DNA of 55,093 nucleotides. Origin: Fidelibacterota bacterium. Lineage in GTDB: Bacteria > Pseudomonadota > Alphaproteobacteria > Rhodospirillales > Rhodospirillaceae. Below, piece after piece: positions 45,827-54,922 of the stretch. The notes under the pieces are model-generated. The model did not search any database and was not told the DNA's origin. It saw only the letters and a program-made list of their open reading frames with translations. The position numbers and the translations under genes were made by a program. How positions within the stretch are numbered: position 1 is the first letter of the stretch; every line of letters begins with the position of its first letter. The stretch spans positions 1 to 55,093 of the forward strand of contig CANJLF010000020.1 of the NCBI GenBank assembly GCA_947475295.1, given 5' to 3'.

Positions 45827-46246
45827 TTATTCCTTCACGACGCCGCGCACTTCGACGAGCTGCGAGGCAATGGCCTCGTTCAGTTCGTTGTAGGCGGCTT
45901 CGAGTTCCTGGATTTTCACGCGCATGTTGCGCAGCTGCTCCAATTCCGCGTCCGTCATGGGCGTGCGGTTGGAGGCGATGGTCAGCGTCATGCCGATGTA
46001 TTTGGCTTTGAGCTCGGCGAGCATTTTGGCCAGGTCGATCATCTCCCGGGGGTCGATGACGTCCACGTGGCGCTTTAAGGAGCGGCGCATCTCATCCTCG
46101 ATGATATGGGTGACATGGCGGGTGAATTGGCTGGCGGTCAGCGGCGCCTGGGTCTTGCCGGTTTTGTCGGCGGCGAAGGACGGGCCGTCTTCGGACTTGG
46201 TGTTGTCCTGGCGGCGGCGCACGGCAATGAAATCGATCACGGACAT
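45827..46246 (-). CDS. Hypothetical coiled-coil protein
   Basis: A 139-residue soluble protein. After a basic start (MSVIDFIAVRRRQDN) and a flexible linker (15-40), the body (45-139) is helical: LTASQFTRHVTHIIEDEMRR and then a heptad region LEQLRNMRVKIQELEAAYNEL. AAGGAA precedes the ATG. No family recognised. It could form a dimer or bind a partner. Its location near the other unknown gene at 44270 may or may not be meaningful because the strands differ. Confidence 0.7.
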   Translation of the reverse strand: MSVIDFIAVRRRQDNTKSEDGPSFAADKTGKTQAPLTASQFTRHVTHIIEDEMRRSLKRHVDVIDPREMIDLAKMLAELKAKYIGMTLTIASNRTPMTDAELEQLRNMRVKIQELEAAYNELNEAIASQLVEVRGVVKE

Positions 46247-46567
46247 GGTCTGTTTCCTTAACTGGCCCTCGGCCGCTCATGCGGCTCTTCCGACCTACCT
46301 TAAGCAACATCCATGCCATGAAGGTTTACAGGTATTAATTCTTGTATATTCAATGAGTTAACATAAATTCCCAGGCGCTTTTATCGCCGCACATAGACGC
46401 CACCTGCGCAAAGCTGCCGTGCCGGGGCGCCCGACTAGGAAACCTCTGCCGAGCGAGCCGGATAAATGCACCCATAATCGCCGAATGGGCCGGTTGCGGT
46501 GGGGCAGGGGTGTCTTTAACGTCACATCTGGGGAATGACGTTACTCACACCAACAGGGGTGGTTCAC
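46247..46567. other. Divergent intergenic region before the permease gene
   Basis: These 321 bp contain no gene I can support. AT-rich DNA near 46335-46370 (ATTAATTCTTGTATATTC, then GTTAACATAAATT) is the likely promoter area for both flanking genes. No riboswitch-like motif was found. Confidence 0.35.
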
Positions 46568-48316
46568 ATGTCGGCAGGCACGCCAGGCGGCAATCGGTTC
46601 TTCATCAAGAAGTCCATCGATCAGATTCAGCGCGAGGCCACGTCGCATCACTTGAAGCGCACGCTGGGCCCCCTCAACCTGGTTTTCCTTGGCATCGGCT
46701 GCATTATCGGCGCCGGCATTTATGTCATGACCGGCAACGCCGCCGCCAACTACGCCGGACCCAGCGTCATGCTGTCCTTCATCATCGCCGGCACGGCCTG
46801 CGCCTTCGCCGGTCTATGTTACGCCGAACTGGCCTCGACCATGCCGGTGGCCGGTTCGGCTTACACCTACTCCTACGCCACCATGGGCGAGTTGATCGCC
46901 TGGATCATGGGATGGCTTCTGGTGCTGGAATACGGCGTGGCTGCGGCCACTGTGGCGGCCGGCTGGTCCGGCTACGTCACCAGTTTCCTCAAGGATTTTG
47001 GCATTCTGATTCCGCCGGAGTTCGCGCATTCGATGATCCAGTCCTCGGCCGATGCCACCGGCCATTTGATTTTCCAAGTCACCGACAATTTCAACTTTGT
47101 CGCCACTGGCGGCATTTTGGCGGTGACGGGGCTGCTGGTATTGGGCGTTTCGGAATCGGCGACCGTCAACAACGTCATCGTCTTCATCAAAGTCGGCGTG
47201 CTGATCGCCTTCATCGCCATGGGCGTGGGCTTCATTCATCCCGAGAACTGGACGCCCTTCATTCCGCCCAACCAGGGCGGCTTTGTCTATGGCGTGCAGG
47301 GCGTGTTCCGCGCGGCCTCGGTGATCTTCTTTGCCTATGTCGGCTTCGAGGCGGTCTCCACGGCCGCGGCCGAGTCCAAGAACCCCGCTCGCGACATGCC
47401 TGTCGGCATTCTCGGCTCGCTGGTGATCTGCACCATAATCTACATTGCCGTCGCCGCCGTGCTGACCGGCGTGGTCTCGTACAAAGAACTGGGCGTGCCG
47501 GAGCCCATCGCCGTGGCGGTGGACCGCATGGGCATGCCCTGGTTCTCCTTCCTCATCAAAGTCGGCGCGGTCGCGGGCCTCACGTCGGTGATGCTGATTC
47601 TGACCTATGGCCAGACCCGAATCTTCTTCTCCATGGCGCGGGACGGGCTGTTGCCGAAGGCCTTTGCCGTCGTTCATCCGAAGTTCCGCACACCTTGGAT
47701 CGGCACCATCGTGCTGGGTGTTTTGATCGCCGTCGCGTCCTCGCTGCTGCCGATCACTATTTTGGGAGACCTCGTCAGCCTCGGCACGGCCTTTGCCTTC
47801 GGCATCGTCTGCCTGACCGTCATGCATCTGCGTACAACGCGGGCCGACCTCCATCGCCCGTTTCGGGTTCCCTTGGGCGGCGTGTTCGTCTCGGCCCAGA
47901 CGCGGGTGCTGCTGACGGCGCTGCTGGCCTTCGCTGGTCTCGCGGTCTTCAGGTTCCTGATGCAATCGCCTTGGACCGACTATGGCGCGGCCGTTGTGGT
48001 CTTAGCGTCGGCCACCTGGCTGGTGCGCTCGCGCGGCGACAAGGGCAAGTACTGGCTGGGCACGGCGCCCATGTTGGGAATCCTCTTCGCCGCCATCATG
48101 GCCGGCCCGCTGATCGAGGACATCATCACCAAGGCGCTGGCCGATGACCCCATTCCGGCGATGATCCTGGGCGGCTATCTGGTTCTGGGCGCGGCGATTT
48201 ACCTGTTCTACGGCTTGCCCAACTCGCGCCTCGCCAAGGGCCTCGAGATTATCGACGATTCCGCGCTGCCCGGACCTCTGGAAGCCGCGTTGCACGGCGT
48301 CGACGAGCGACGCTGA
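46568..48316 (+). CDS. APC-superfamily amino-acid permease (cationic amino acid transporter type)
   Basis: A 582-residue membrane protein with about 14 hydrophobic segments. The N-terminal LGPLNLVFLGIGCIIGAGIY is the APC substrate-binding start (GIGAGIY-like), and FAYVGFEAVSTAAAESKNP is the CAT family hallmark in segment 6. It probably takes up cationic or branched amino acids or purine-like compounds. I take ATG 46568, preceded by GGGG; an ATG at 46535 would add 11 residues. A flavin reductase gene follows by 10 nt on the same strand, suggesting one transcript. Confidence 0.92.
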   Translation: MSAGTPGGNRFFIKKSIDQIQREATSHHLKRTLGPLNLVFLGIGCIIGAGIYVMTGNAAANYAGPSVMLSFIIAGTACAFAGLCYAELASTMPVAGSAYTYSYATMGELIAWIMGWLLVLEYGVAAATVAAGWSGYVTSFLKDFGILIPPEFAHSMIQSSADATGHLIFQVTDNFNFVATGGILAVTGLLVLGVSESATVNNVIVFIKVGVLIAFIAMGVGFIHPENWTPFIPPNQGGFVYGVQGVFRAASVIFFAYVGFEAVSTAAAESKNPARDMPVGILGSLVICTIIYIAVAAVLTGVVSYKELGVPEPIAVAVDRMGMPWFSFLIKVGAVAGLTSVMLILTYGQTRIFFSMARDGLLPKAFAVVHPKFRTPWIGTIVLGVLIAVASSLLPITILGDLVSLGTAFAFGIVCLTVMHLRTTRADLHRPFRVPLGGVFVSAQTRVLLTALLAFAGLAVFRFLMQSPWTDYGAAVVVLASATWLVRSRGDKGKYWLGTAPMLGILFAAIMAGPLIEDIITKALADDPIPAMILGGYLVLGAAIYLFYGLPNSRLAKGLEIIDDSALPGPLEAALHGVDERR

Positions 48317-48326
48317 TCCGCCCGTC

Positions 48327-48872
48327 ATGACAGCTCCCGCTAAAAACGCTGGCGTTGATTTGCGCATCGACGGCCGCGGCGGCGTCGACCTCGGCGGCGG
48401 CGAGGAGGCTAGGCGTGCCTTCCGCGACACGCTCGGGCATTTCGCCACCGGCGTAACCTGCATGACCACGCTTTCTCCGACAGGCGGGCCGGTCGGCATC
48501 ACCGTCAGCTCATTCAATTCGCTGTCCCTGGACCCGCCGCTCATCCTGTGGAGCATCGCCAAGGTCGCCGCGACCTTTGCAGGCTTTCAGGTGGGTGATC
48601 GCTTTGCCGTCAATGTGCTGTCGTCCGATCAGGAACATCTCGCCAATAAGTTCGCCCAGGCCGGCGGCGACAAGTTCGGCGGCGTGGATATATACGTCGG
48701 CCTGAACGGCGTGCCTTTGATTGCCGGCTGCGTGGCCTACTTCGAGTGCACGGCCGAGGCCCGCTATCCGGGCGGCGATCACGACATCATTGTCGGGCGG
48801 GTGTGGCGCATCTTCAACATCGGCAAGACCCCGCTGCTGTTCCACGGCGGCGCTTTGCGCACGTTCGGCTAG
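48327..48872 (+). CDS. Flavin reductase-like protein (FMN-binding split barrel)
   Basis: A 181-residue protein with the flavin reductase fold: FRDTLGHFATGVTCMTT near 31-47, GITVSSFNSLSLDPPLILWSI and a C-terminal HDIIVGRV-type H-x-x-x-x-G-x-V block. Such proteins use NAD(P)H to reduce FMN or FAD for partner monooxygenases. No monooxygenase lies next door, so the partner is unknown. It starts 10 nt after the permease and its stop is one base before the next start. Confidence 0.88.
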   Translation: MTAPAKNAGVDLRIDGRGGVDLGGGEEARRAFRDTLGHFATGVTCMTTLSPTGGPVGITVSSFNSLSLDPPLILWSIAKVAATFAGFQVGDRFAVNVLSSDQEHLANKFAQAGGDKFGGVDIYVGLNGVPLIAGCVAYFECTAEARYPGGDHDIIVGRVWRIFNIGKTPLLFHGGALRTFG

Positions 48873-48873
48873 C

Positions 48874-49788
48874 ATGACATTCTTGATCGTTACGGGCGCC
48901 GATCAGAAGTACTTCGGGCTGCTGCAGGGTTTGCTCGGCTCGCTGGGCGACATGGTGGCGCATACGGCGGTTCTGGACTTGGGTCTGACGCCGGCGCAAA
49001 TCGACCAGCTGCGCGCGCAAGGTGCCCAAGTCGCGCGGTTTCAATATCCGCACAGCTATCCCGCCCACGATCAGGTCGCGCGTGAATTTCCCGGCTTTGG
49101 CGCCATGCTGGCGCGCCCCTATTTGAACGAAATTTTTCCCGACGTCGAAATGCTGATGTGGATCGATGCTGATGCCTGGGTGCAGGATCCCGGGGCCATC
49201 ACGGAAATTCTGGACGCTGCGCGCGTTCATGGCATCGCCGCTATTCCCGAAGTTGACCGGGGTTACTTCAAGTTCAGACACGAAGGCAAACACGTCTGGC
49301 AGCTGGAGCAGGATACCTACAAGCGCTGCTTCGGCGAGCGCATCGCGCACCGCATGACTCTCGTGCCGGTCGTCAACAGCGGCGTCTGGGCCGCGCAGGC
49401 CGCATCGAAGCTGTGGCCGGCCTGGAAGCGCCAGCTTCAGGACGGGTTAAGCCGTCTGGATAAGATCGACGATGAGACCCGCATCATCGAGCAGGCGGCT
49501 TTTAACGTGGTCATGGAAAGCGAAAATCTTAAAGTCGCGCGGTTTCCCGCGACCTACAATTGGATGGCCAGCGCCGCCGCACCGGCGTGGCATGTGGAAA
49601 AAAAGCTGCTGGCCGATCCCAATCCGCCCCATGATCCCATCCGGATCATCCACATCTCGGCGCACTTTGTCGCCGAGGGCATCAAGCTGCAACTGGTCGG
49701 ACGCCCGGGGCAAAGCGTGGTAACGCATTTGGGGCGCGAAAGTATCCTCGGGCTTCCGAGCGTCGTTGCGGCCCTGTTTAGGGATTAA
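48874..49788 (+). CDS. Glycosyltransferase-like protein with DxD motif
   Basis: A 304-residue soluble protein. MLMWIDADAWVQDP contains the D-x-D metal motif of GT-A glycosyltransferases, and the start MTFLIVTGADQKYF with PHSYPAHDQ fits a GT8-like nucleotide-sugar-binding fold. Donor and acceptor are unknown, and there is no glycan gene nearby. It starts one base after the flavin reductase stop with no ribosome binding site, so it is probably translated by coupling. Its stop interlocks with that of the antiporter gene (49785-49788). Confidence 0.68.
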   Translation: MTFLIVTGADQKYFGLLQGLLGSLGDMVAHTAVLDLGLTPAQIDQLRAQGAQVARFQYPHSYPAHDQVAREFPGFGAMLARPYLNEIFPDVEMLMWIDADAWVQDPGAITEILDAARVHGIAAIPEVDRGYFKFRHEGKHVWQLEQDTYKRCFGERIAHRMTLVPVVNSGVWAAQAASKLWPAWKRQLQDGLSRLDKIDDETRIIEQAAFNVVMESENLKVARFPATYNWMASAAAPAWHVEKKLLADPNPPHDPIRIIHISAHFVAEGIKLQLVGRPGQSVVTHLGRESILGLPSVVAALFRD

Positions 49789-51593
49789 TCGTTTCTTCGC
49801 CGGAGCACGCGATTAAAGAAGGTACCCAGCTTGCGCCGAACGGCCGACTGCACGGCCACAGTGGACAAGGCATCCAGCTGCAAGCCTACGCGCGTCACGC
49901 GGTCTTCGTCCACTTCGCGCGCCACCACCACCGCGCCGCCGATGGGCAGGTGATCGCCGACGTCGGGCTTGCCATCGAAGCGCGCCGTGAATAACTCGGC
50001 AATGGTCAGATCGGCAATTCCCGATTCAATCGGCAGGGCATAGAACGCCACCACGTCCTTCAGCTTGACGTCGCCCGGGAAGGCGAACTCGCCGAAGAAG
50101 GGCTCGTCGGATACCAGCAGTTCGGCGTGGGCCGCGAACAGCTGATCCAGGCGGCGCACGCGGTCGGGCGCTGCCAGGAAATAGCCGTAGTCGCCGGTCT
50201 TCAGCGCGCCGGCCTGGGCGGGCGTCAAAATGTTCTGATTGCGGATCACAAAGGCGGGCCGGGCCCACACCGGCACCGCGGCGCCGTTCATGACCGCGCT
50301 ATCGGCCAGCACCGGGTAGCCGACCATTTCCAGCGCCAGCTGTCCGGGCAGGTCCATCTCGAACCTCTGCACCGGCGCGTTGGTGCGGGGTAGGGCGAGC
50401 TTCAACAGCCGCGCGGCCGGGTTCAGCGTCCAACCCTGGATCAGCAGCGACACCAGCACCACGACGAAGGCCACGTTGAAATAGAGCTCGGCGTGCGACA
50501 CGCCGGAGAGCGTCGGAATGGCCGCGAGGAAAATGCTCACCGCGCCGCGCAAGCCCACCCACGAGACGAAGGTCTTCTCGCGCCAAGAGAAGCCGAACGG
50601 TGTCAGGCACAGCCACACCGCCACGGGCCGCGCCACCACCAACAAGAATAGTGCGGTCAATCCGGCGGGCACAGCATAGACGAGCAACTTGCTGGGCGTG
50701 ACCAAGAGGCCCAGCACCAGGAACATGATGATCTGCGCGAGCCAGGTCGCCGCGTCGTTGACGGTGACAATGCTGGCCGAAGCGCGCAGGGGCCGGTTGC
50801 CGAGGATCATGCCGGCGAGATAGACCGCGAGGAAACCGCTGCCGTCCAGCACCGACGTCGCGGCGTAGATCAGCACGGCCATGGCAATGGCCAGAAGCGG
50901 ATGCAAGCCGCCGGGCAGGTTGACGCGGTTCAAGAGCCACGATGCGCCGAGGCCGCCGATCAGGCCGCCGAGGGTGCCGATCAAGGCATGGGTCGCCAGC
51001 GTGCCGATCAGCGCCAGCGCGTCGGCGTGCGGCGCGGACCCGTCCCCGGTCGCAAGAATGATTTCGGCCAGCACCATGGTCAGGAACACGGCCACGGGAT
51101 CGTTGGTGGCGGATTCCATCTCCAGCGTCGCGGCGACGCGGCGTTTCAACTCCAAACCCCCGGTTTGAATCAGGAAAAACACCGCCGCGGGGTCGGTGGA
51201 GGCGACAATCGCACCCAAGAGGAAACCGTAGATCAGCGGAATATCGAAAATATACACCGCCGCCAGGCCGACGAGGCCCGAGGTGATGAGTACGCCGACT
51301 GTGGCCAACATGGCGGCGGGACCGACGGCGCCGCGCAAAGTGCTGAGATGGGTACGCAAGCCGCCGTCGAACAGGATTACGGCGAGCGCCAGCGAGCCGA
51401 TCATGTAGGTCAGGCGATAGTCGTTGAAGATGATGCCGCCCGGCCCGTCTTCGCCGGCCAGCATGCCGAGCGCCACGAACACCAGCAACAAAGGCGCGCC
51501 GAACCGCGTGGCGATCAGGCTCGACAGAATGCCGAGCATGACCAGCAACGCGCCGAACAGCAGCAGGCCGTTGATAAGGCCGATGCTTTCCAT
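49785..51593 (-). CDS. nhaP2: CPA1 cation/proton antiporter, NhaP2 type
   Basis: A 602-residue protein with about 12-13 membrane segments up to residue 395, and a cytoplasmic tail with an RCK_C/TrkA-C domain (about 405-485) and a CorC/HlyC-like end. The transport motifs STDPAA and ESATNDP, which carry the acidic cation-binding residue, are present, and FALGMLAGEDGPGG lies near the N-terminus. It exchanges K+ or Na+ for protons; E. coli NhaP2 (CvrA) is about 578 residues. Potassium specificity is inferred. Confidence 0.93.
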   Translation of the reverse strand: MESIGLINGLLLFGALLVMLGILSSLIATRFGAPLLLVFVALGMLAGEDGPGGIIFNDYRLTYMIGSLALAVILFDGGLRTHLSTLRGAVGPAAMLATVGVLITSGLVGLAAVYIFDIPLIYGFLLGAIVASTDPAAVFFLIQTGGLELKRRVAATLEMESATNDPVAVFLTMVLAEIILATGDGSAPHADALALIGTLATHALIGTLGGLIGGLGASWLLNRVNLPGGLHPLLAIAMAVLIYAATSVLDGSGFLAVYLAGMILGNRPLRASASIVTVNDAATWLAQIIMFLVLGLLVTPSKLLVYAVPAGLTALFLLVVARPVAVWLCLTPFGFSWREKTFVSWVGLRGAVSIFLAAIPTLSGVSHAELYFNVAFVVVLVSLLIQGWTLNPAARLLKLALPRTNAPVQRFEMDLPGQLALEMVGYPVLADSAVMNGAAVPVWARPAFVIRNQNILTPAQAGALKTGDYGYFLAAPDRVRRLDQLFAAHAELLVSDEPFFGEFAFPGDVKLKDVVAFYALPIESGIADLTIAELFTARFDGKPDVGDHLPIGGAVVVAREVDEDRVTRVGLQLDALSTVAVQSAVRRKLGTFFNRVLRRRND

Positions 51594-51649
51594 GAACGGC
51601 GGGAACCCCTGATGAAGTTAGAATGATGCAAAAGTATTGCAGACTTCAC

Positions 51650-51696
51650 TGCAAATAGAAAACAGGTTCCGCCCGCGGTCAGCGGACGGAACCTGT
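51650..51696 (-). terminator. Terminator of the GST gene
   Basis: ACAGGTTCCGCCCGC and GCGGACGGAACCTGT form a 15-bp stem (one mismatch) around GGTCA at 51662-51696. On the minus strand it is followed by TTTTCTATTTGC, giving a T-rich tail. It ends the minus-strand GST transcript. Confidence 0.85.
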
Positions 51697-51728
51697 GGTG
51701 TCTGCGGCGGTAACGCTAAGGCTTGCGT

Positions 51729-52373
51729 CTAAGCGCGGGTTTCGAACGCTTTCAGGCCTGCTTCCATTTCGGCCAACACGCCGCTTAGCATCTTGTCCTT
51801 TTTGACGTTGGCCCAGTACTTGTTGAGCTTCTTGTGTCCGGTGAAGGGATTGGCGATGCCGATGCGCGGCATCACGCTGCCGAGCCAGAACAGCGCGGGC
51901 ACGGCATAGACGTCGGCGATGGTGAGCTTGTTGCCGGCGGCATAAGGCTTGGGCGAGATCAGCTTTTCCAGCGCGTCATAGGCGGTCTTGAGTTCCGCGA
52001 GCTTGGCGTCAAACACGGCCTGGTCGCGTTTGGCGGGATCCATTTGGCGCCACAGTACAAAGATGTTCGGCTGTATGTATTCGCCGACCACGGCGGCGAT
52101 CAGCCGTGTATGCGCCGCGGCCTTGGCGACCGTGGGCACCAGGCGCTTGGATTTGTATTTGGCATCCAGATACTCGACGATCACGCCCGACTCATACAGC
52201 GTCACGGCGCCGTCTTTCAGCACCGGCATTTTGCCGAACGGGTTCATCTTCAGGAAGGCCGGGCTCTTGATGCCGTCCTTCGGCATGGTGACTTTGTGCT
52301 TGAGACCCTTGTGACGCGCCGCAATGACGGCTCTCGCCATGAAAGGTGAAAATATCAGGCCGTAGATATCCAT
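51729..52373 (-). CDS. Glutathione S-transferase family protein
   Basis: A 214-residue protein with an N-terminal thioredoxin fold (MDIYGLIFSPFMARAVIAAR; the catalytic serine near SPF) with the cis-proline turn FGKMPVL and a glutathione-binding ES pair (LYESGVIVEYL), and a helical C-terminal domain containing LTIADVYAVPALFWL. The Ser near the N-terminus suggests a theta/beta-like GST. Substrate unknown. It is a single gene with its own terminator. Confidence 0.93.
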   Translation of the reverse strand: MDIYGLIFSPFMARAVIAARHKGLKHKVTMPKDGIKSPAFLKMNPFGKMPVLKDGAVTLYESGVIVEYLDAKYKSKRLVPTVAKAAAHTRLIAAVVGEYIQPNIFVLWRQMDPAKRDQAVFDAKLAELKTAYDALEKLISPKPYAAGNKLTIADVYAVPALFWLGSVMPRIGIANPFTGHKKLNKYWANVKKDKMLSGVLAEMEAGLKAFETRA

Positions 52374-52411
52374 TGGTGTTTCCCCGATTGGTGTTTGAGT
52401 TTGTTGGTTAT

Positions 52412-53128
52412 TTAGGCGAGTGCATTTTTGAAAAGATCGACGGTGCGGCTGTGGGCCAGTGTACAGGCCTCGGCATTGTAGTGACGCGGATCAGTGCTGC
52501 GGCAGAAGGCATGGTCCGTGCCCGGATAGACATAGACTGTGACCTCGGGGTTGCTCTTCACCCCGGCTTTGATCTGGTCTTGGACCTCTGCCGTAATGTA
52601 GGCGTCGTTGCCCGCGAGGTGCAGGATTGTCGGCTTCTTGATCTTGTCGGCTTCGTCCAGCTTGGTGTTGATGCCGCCGCCGTAATAGCTGGCGCAGGCG
52701 TCGGTATCGGTGCGGGCGGCGGTCAGATAGGACACCAGCCCCCCTAAGCAAAAGCCCAAATTCCCGACCTTGCCGGTGCAGCCGGGCAGGCCGCGCAGGG
52801 TGGTGATGGCGGTCTGGACGTCTTCGACGCCTTTATCGACACTGAACTTGCCGTACAAGTCGAAGCCCACCTTGAAGTCGTCGTCCTTCATGGGATCCAG
52901 GATCACGCCCGGCTTGATGCGCCAGAACAGGTCCAAGGCCAAGGCCATGTAGCCCTGGCCGGCATACCAGTCGGCGACACTGCGCACCCACGGATTGACC
53001 CCGAAAATTTCCTGGATAATGACCACGCCGGGGGCTTTACCGCCTTGGCCCTTGCCGCTGGCGGGCGTCGCCAGATAGCCCCCGAACGCGCCGTCCTTGC
53101 CGTTCATCGTAATGTCTTTGCCAGCCAT
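52412..53128 (-). CDS. Dienelactone hydrolase family protein
   Basis: A 238-residue alpha/beta hydrolase. The nucleophile is the cysteine in GFCLGGLVS, typical of dienelactone hydrolases; the histidine is in GTDHAFC and an aspartate precedes it (LAGNDAY). These enzymes open lactone rings in aromatic breakdown; many paralogues act on other esters. I use ATG 53128 (MAGKDITM); an in-frame start 66 bp upstream gives a poor N-terminus. It lies divergent from ubiX and 38 nt from the GST start. Confidence 0.88.
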   Translation of the reverse strand: MAGKDITMNGKDGAFGGYLATPASGKGQGGKAPGVVIIQEIFGVNPWVRSVADWYAGQGYMALALDLFWRIKPGVILDPMKDDDFKVGFDLYGKFSVDKGVEDVQTAITTLRGLPGCTGKVGNLGFCLGGLVSYLTAARTDTDACASYYGGGINTKLDEADKIKKPTILHLAGNDAYITAEVQDQIKAGVKSNPEVTVYVYPGTDHAFCRSTDPRHYNAEACTLAHSRTVDLFKNALA

Positions 53129-53212
53129 ATTTGTATCTGCCTGAATAGTGTCGGCTCCGATTGTATTGTAGGGTGACGGACACTTGGCTTCCACTTTGAT
53201 TTTGAAGGCCTC

Positions 53213-53857
53213 ATGGCGTCGCGTTCTTTTAAGATACCCGGCAAAAAACCGGCCAAAAAGCTGCCCCTTTCCCGTGACATCTCCGGTGATTCGGGCGCCA
53301 ACCGGCTGATCGTCGGGATCAGCGGCGCGTCAGGCATCATCTATGGCGTGCGCCTTTTGGAAGCCCTGAAGGGCACAGGCATCGAGACCCATCTTGTCAT
53401 GTCCAAGTCGGCGGAAATCACCCTGGCCTACGAGACCAACTTGAAAGTCGCGGCCGTCAAGGCGCTGGCCCATAAGGTCTATGCCAATAGCGATATCGCC
53501 GCCGCCATATCGTCGGGGTCCTTCAAGACCCGCGGCATGATCATCGCACCCTGTTCGATCCGCACGGTCTCGGAGATCGCCACCGGCGTCACGTCATCGC
53601 TGATGTCGCGGGCCGCCGACGTGGTGCTGAAGGAGCGCCGCCGCCTGGTGCTGATGGTCCGCGAAAGCCCCTTGCATACCGGCCACCTGCGCACCCTGAC
53701 CACGGCGTCCGAGATCGGCGCAATCATTGCGCCGCCGCTGCCGGGTTTTTATGCTAAGCCGGAAACCATCGACGATCTGGTGGATCATACGGTAGGGCGC
53801 GTGTTGGATTTGTTTGATATCGATGTCGGCTTGGTGCGCCGTTGGGGCGAGCAATGA
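53213..53857 (+). CDS. ubiX: Flavin prenyltransferase UbiX
   Basis: A 214-residue flavoprotein. The FMN-binding strand RLIVGISGASGIIYGVRLLEAL and the later PCSIRTVSEIATGVTSSL block define the family. It attaches dimethylallyl phosphate to FMN to make prenyl-FMN, the cofactor of UbiD decarboxylases in ubiquinone synthesis. About 30 basic residues at the N-terminus are an extra extension. UbiD is not in the window. A TIGR02444-type gene follows with an ATGA overlap (53854-53857). Confidence 0.96.
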   Translation: MASRSFKIPGKKPAKKLPLSRDISGDSGANRLIVGISGASGIIYGVRLLEALKGTGIETHLVMSKSAEITLAYETNLKVAAVKALAHKVYANSDIAAAISSGSFKTRGMIIAPCSIRTVSEIATGVTSSLMSRAADVVLKERRRLVLMVRESPLHTGHLRTLTTASEIGAIIAPPLPGFYAKPETIDDLVDHTVGRVLDLFDIDVGLVRRWGEQ

Positions 53858-54408
53858 ACGCACCTCAGCCCATCGCCAAAGGCAATCCGCTGTGGGACTT
53901 TGTCAGCTGGGCTTATGCCGAGCCGGGTGTGGAGAAAGCCTGCCTCGCATTACAGAATCGCCTCGGCGCCGACGTCAACATGGTGCTGTTTTGCGCCTGG
54001 CTCGCCTACCGGGGCACCGGCACCACGCATCTCGCCAGGTTCCTGGGCGCGGCGCTGAAGCTGTCGCGCGACTGGCAGCGCAATCTGGTCGAGCCCTTGC
54101 GCGGCTGCCGTGAAAATCTCAAGGACGTGATCGAGACCTCGTCGCTGGTCGGCAACGACCGGGTCGCGGCAGGCGCGCTGCGCGAACGCATCAAACAATG
54201 CGAAATGGACATGGAACAGCTGCAGACGCTGGCGTTCTATTCGCTGGTCAGCGACGGCGCCGACGAGGCTGTGGCGCGCGCGCCGTTGGAACAGAAAGAC
54301 GACGCCTTGAACAACCTCACGGTCTACTTTTCGGCCACCGGCGTGAAGCTCGACCCCTTGGGCCAGACGCACGTCATGCGCATTCTGACGGCTGTGTTCG
54401 GCGCGTAA
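53854..54408 (+). CDS. TIGR02444 (DUF2390) family protein
   Basis: A 184-residue soluble, helical protein of the TIGR02444 type: NPLWDFVSWAYAEPGVEKACL, MVLFCAWLAYRG and CEMDMEQLQTLAFYSLV match the pattern. The function is unknown. It overlaps ubiX by ATGA and so is translated together with it; in many alphaproteobacteria this pair stays linked, pointing to ubiquinone synthesis or respiratory membrane biology, which is inference only. Confidence 0.85.
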   Translation: MNAPQPIAKGNPLWDFVSWAYAEPGVEKACLALQNRLGADVNMVLFCAWLAYRGTGTTHLARFLGAALKLSRDWQRNLVEPLRGCRENLKDVIETSSLVGNDRVAAGALRERIKQCEMDMEQLQTLAFYSLVSDGADEAVARAPLEQKDDALNNLTVYFSATGVKLDPLGQTHVMRILTAVFGA

Positions 54409-54427
54409 GCCCGCTCACTTCACCGAC

Positions 54428-54904
54428 TCACTTCACTGGCGGTTTGGCCGGTATGCCGGCGCCGACGTCAATCCACCGGCGTTGCGAGATGGCCTTGAAC
54501 TCGCCGCGCGAATCGTTGTAGCCGGTGGTGGAAACCTCCGCGGCAAAATTGAGCAGGCGCGGCGGCAAACCGGCATCGTTGGCGACCGGAACCGCGATGT
54601 GCTCCATCGTCAATTCGCGCCCGTTCGGCGTCACATAGTCGGCGACGCAAGTCATGCCGCAGGGATGGTCCATTATGGTGGTCATGTTGCGGCTGGCGGT
54701 CGGCCTCATGTGTCTCGGCACGAGGAGCAAATAGTCCTTGCCGGTCGGATCCTCGCCCCATATCAGGGCGCGCGATGTCCCCATGAAGCGGATGATGAAT
54801 ATCGCCTCTGGCGTTCTTTCCAGGATCGTAATGCACGGCAGGATTTTGGGGGAAAGCTCTTGGAACGCTGTACGGAAATGCGGTGTCGGGGTTTCGCGAC
54901 ACAA
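54428..54904 (-). CDS. PAS_5-type domain protein, 5' end cut by a mobile element
   Basis: A protein of at least 158 residues of the PAS_5 (PF07310) kind: PCITILERTPEAIFIIRFMGT then IWGEDPTGKDYLLLVP, and MEHIAVPVAN near the end. The frame stays open from TTG 54904 up to TGA at 54932-54934 and reads LAAWLALCRETPTPHF, which fits the usual PAS_5 N-terminus, but the sequence beyond about 54922 belongs to an insertion-sequence-like end. So roughly the first 15-20 residues and the promoter are probably missing. Ligand unknown. Confidence 0.72.
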   Translation of the reverse strand: MCRETPTPHFRTAFQELSPKILPCITILERTPEAIFIIRFMGTSRALIWGEDPTGKDYLLLVPRHMRPTASRNMTTIMDHPCGMTCVADYVTPNGRELTMEHIAVPVANDAGLPPRLLNFAAEVSTTGYNDSRGEFKAISQRRWIDVGAGIPAKPPVK

Positions 54905-54922
54905 CGCCAGCCACGCCGCTAG

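Noticed and set aside
46510-48147. 545-codon plus-strand frame in the permease region
   Set aside because: Out-of-frame shadow of the APC permease; its translation is Arg/His/Gly-rich without domains.
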